A DNA stretch of 64,000 bases from Halobacillus sp. A5 (GTDB lineage Bacteria; Bacillota; Bacilli; Bacillales; Halobacillaceae), in the NCBI RefSeq assembly GCF_024189315.1, contig NZ_JAIZEO010000004.1, positions 186,001 through 250,000 of the forward strand, in the 5' to 3' direction. The position numbers and the translations under genes are program-made. Shown piece by piece: positions 63,101 to 64,000 of this stretch. The first letter of the stretch is position 1. The number at the start of each line of letters is the position of its first letter. Under the pieces are notes generated by a model. The model saw only the letters and a program-made list of their open reading frames with translations. It was not told the origin of the DNA and did not search any database.

Positions 63101-63535
63101 TAAATATTGGGATATGTAGGCTTCATTATTTTTCAAGGCGTTGACATCGGCAATGCCAAGATCCTGGCCGTATACAACGTCCACCTCTGCCCCATACCCT
63201 TCGACTTTCACATCCCAGAACCAGACTTGCTGTTCTGTTAAATAAAAGGTTACTACATAATTAATGTTATCGACAGTTCCTGTCCAGACCGCATGATCTT
63301 CTCCAAATGCGGTCTCGCTGTTGGAATGTACACCAAGAAGGGGATAAGCCTGAATCCCATCTTCTTTATGAACACGCAGGTATATATTATTAAGAGACCC
63401 GTCCAATGGATTAGCTGTTAATTGGTTAATCATAATATTCTTATAAACCACTTCGGTCAGATCGCCGCTTGGTAAAAATGAAAACTGTAAATCTCCGGCT
63501 GTCAAATTAATGATTGATTCTTTTGTCACTGTCAC
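60185..63535 (-). CDS. GH94 phosphorylase, probable 1,2-beta-oligoglucan phosphorylase
   Basis: A 1116-residue enzyme without signal peptide. The N-terminal ~480 residues are beta-rich; the C-terminal part is a GH94 (alpha/alpha)6 barrel (GAAWGTRDVCQGPMEYFMATQ, SYGDGDWDDTLQPAN with general acid Asp765, RLLPMQRGIIS). Cellobiose phosphorylases are ~800 residues and cyclic glucan synthases ~2800; 1090-1120 is the size of Listeria and Lachnoclostridium 1,2-beta-oligoglucan phosphorylases (SOGP), which split beta-1,2-glucans into alpha-glucose-1-phosphate. The GTG start at 63535 has GGAGGT 8 nt upstream. First complete gene of the leftward locus. Confidence 0.78.
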   Translation of the reverse strand: MTVTKESIINLTAGDLQFSFLPSGDLTEVVYKNIMINQLTANPLDGSLNNIYLRVHKEDGIQAYPLLGVHSNSETAFGEDHAVWTGTVDNINYVVTFYLTEQQVWFWDVKVEGYGAEVDVVYGQDLGIADVNALKNNEAYISQYLDHQVFEDDDRGCIVCSRQNQQQSTGFPYLQQGALTGTVGYTTDGFQFFGKSYKETNEPEALTEPSLPSEVYQYEFAYMALQSGKAGLSGEQRFTFYGYFLENHEKAVTSADFEEIITEAWEQVETKELSAAVKVDKVERAPGIGNFLSGDSMTIAEIDQIYPKRHQEEWDGNTLLSFFTDTHKHVVLKEKENLVERPHGHIIMSGENDRLKENTITSTSWMYGIFNAQLVVGNTNFNKLLTNARNALNLMKTSGQRIYVEMDGSYQILTMPSLYEMGFNYARWYYKKGEETFIITSYTTVDSPEVRLTVKTCSGTAYRCLVTNQFVMHPNEYEVPYHVVQEGASLTVTADEDSMSAEVFPELAYTLYVEGAEFEVSDEQKLASSVKPGSASLVVLELEASSEWEMTVQGRLHGEEIGVKKRSAEEEIERYRAYYRRIMNGFRLSEKGEVTEEFNKVNALAWWYTHNMLVHFSVPHGLEQYSGAAWGTRDVCQGPMEYFMATQNYESAKEILKTVYSHQFEEDGNWPQWFMFDKYFHIQAGESHGDVIVWPLKALGDYLAATKDFDILQEKLPYTKRDAGFALTSETESIYDHAKKEIDYIKSHFLHETYLSSYGDGDWDDTLQPANAQLKKYMVSSWTVALTYQVVTKLADVLESFDEQHAAELAALASGIEKDFKTYMLQTDVLPGFVYMEKPGEAELMLHPNDTTTGIDYRLLPMQRGIISELLTADQAEHHYRIIREKLYCPDGVRLMNRPANYTGGVSTHFKRAEQSSNFGREIGLQYVHAHIRFVEAMAKLGKKEEVWHGLQKINPIGIQKVVPNAEIRQSNAYFSSSDGKFNTRYDAEANFDKLRAGTVAVKGGWRIYSSGPGIYMNQLISNCLGIRQEDGDLVIDPVLPEDFNGLHFDFQINDKAVTFVYLLGKGEKRVAVNGQRVENAGLLKNTYREGGLRIDQQEFERLCSAEDNVIEIFLP

Positions 63536-63561
63536 TTCTCATACCTCCAGTAGTAGTTTCA

Positions 63562-63575
63562 TTGAAACGTTTCAA
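63562..63575. promoter_or_regulatory. LacI-family-like operator
   Basis: TTGAAACGTTTCAA is a perfect 14-bp palindrome, 27 bp upstream of the GH94 start. A central CG with AAA/TTT arms is typical of LacI/CcpA-family sites; it fits the cre consensus only partly (11 of 14). Confidence 0.6.
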
Positions 63576-63729
63576 AAATGAAAGCTGGGCTCCCGATTCC
63601 AGGCCAAACTCAATTGGGAAGAGAGAAACCACGAAAAGCGAGTCGCTCCACGCACCCCAATTAAAGTCCAATTATTTTCCAATAAAGCAGTGATACACAG
63701 CTTCTTCCATGCAGCGCACTACCGATGGA

Positions 63730-63999
63730 TTATTCACCTGTAATTCCAGACCGGTCTACTCCTTCAACAAACCAGCGCTGCGTAAAGAAATATACAATCA
63801 GCAGTGGAAGGATAGACAGCATCGTTCCGGCCATGCTTATCCCTTCGTTGATATTGTCGGCTTCTGTATCGCCGGTGTACATCTGGTCAAAAGTCGCATT
63901 GAACTTTCCAAGCTCAATCGGCAGTGTGGTCAGCTCATTTCCGAAATAAAGACTGGCCAGCGCTGTTTCATTCCAATACCATACAAACGAAAACAGAAA
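63730..63999 (-). CDS. Carbohydrate ABC transporter permease (CUT1, MalG type), C-terminal part
   Basis: The last 89 residues of a permease, open to the right window edge: FVWYWNETALASLYFG, a variable loop, and the terminal helix and motif MLSILPLLIVYFFTQRWFVEGV, which is the hallmark end of MalG-type sugar permeases. It lies 190 bp upstream of the GH94 gene on the same strand, so it likely imports the oligosaccharide that the downstream enzymes degrade. The rest of the transporter is beyond the window. Confidence 0.88.
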   Translation of the reverse strand, partial: FLFSFVWYWNETALASLYFGNELTTLPIELGKFNATFDQMYTGDTEADNINEGISMAGTMLSILPLLIVYFFTQRWFVEGVDRSGITGE

Positions 64000-64000
64000 G

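Overview
The window looks like the chromosome of a Gram-positive Bacillaceae, probably a moderately halophilic one of the Halobacillus/Pontibacillus kind. This is an inference from the gene families (YesM/YesN, SacB-LevB, AlaR-AlaT, YunD, YczE and DUF2512 types), strong AGGAGG ribosome sites, many U-tailed terminators, frequent GTG/TTG starts, and very acidic secreted proteins. I see no phage, insertion sequence, rRNA, tRNA or CRISPR array.

Layout. 1-7.8 kb: a YesM/YesN two-component pair (kinase cut by the window edge), a sugar-binding lipoprotein, levansucrase and endolevanase LevB (a fructan module), then a secreted glycerophosphodiesterase. 7.8-11.8 kb: a trehalose-type PTS permease divergent from a GH63-like glycosidase around an 18-bp palindrome, plus a TreR-like GntR regulator. 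12-23.4 kb: housekeeping and transport genes (Old Yellow Enzyme, acetyltransferase, LysE, CorC/CNNM, AlaR-AlaT, EamA) and several small membrane proteins. 23.4-27.5 kb: a PLP decarboxylase interrupted by one in-frame TAG, then a STAS-like/GNAT/chemoreceptor operon. 27.5-32.2 kb: a DUF2207 protein, an ABC-F ribosome-protection ATPase behind a four-segment attenuator leader, and an ArsR/AHSA1 pair. 32.3-46.4 kb: aldo/keto reductases, TspO, a threonine synthase-like enzyme, YczE, a YunD nucleotidase, NERD and FAH proteins, a LytTR-DUF3021 system and an M23 peptidase, with a DUF2512 remnant and a gene frameshifted in a poly-A tract at its start. 46.4-52.9 kb: a Fur-box flavodoxin divergent from a sulfide:quinone oxidoreductase, a purine riboswitch in front of a nucleosidase-like lipoprotein, a SurA-like lipoprotein and a large membrane protein. 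52.9-64 kb: a leftward carbohydrate locus with an ABC permease, a GH94 phosphorylase of 1,2-beta-oligoglucan phosphorylase size, a GH35 enzyme, a Cys-type sulfatase, a PF10091 glycosidase, an EEP-fold phosphodiesterase and the formylglycine-generating enzyme that would mature the sulfatase.

The most noteworthy items are: (i) the beta-1,2-glucan-like locus with its own sulfatase, maturase and phosphodiesterase, which may handle a substituted glucan; (ii) the ABC-F attenuator, whose three 9-bp pairings can be read directly; (iii) 20/21-bp phased repeat arrays of the TTAYGGGCGATAA type in four intergenic regions, two of them copies of one ~150-bp element; (iv) the interrupted or shifted genes.
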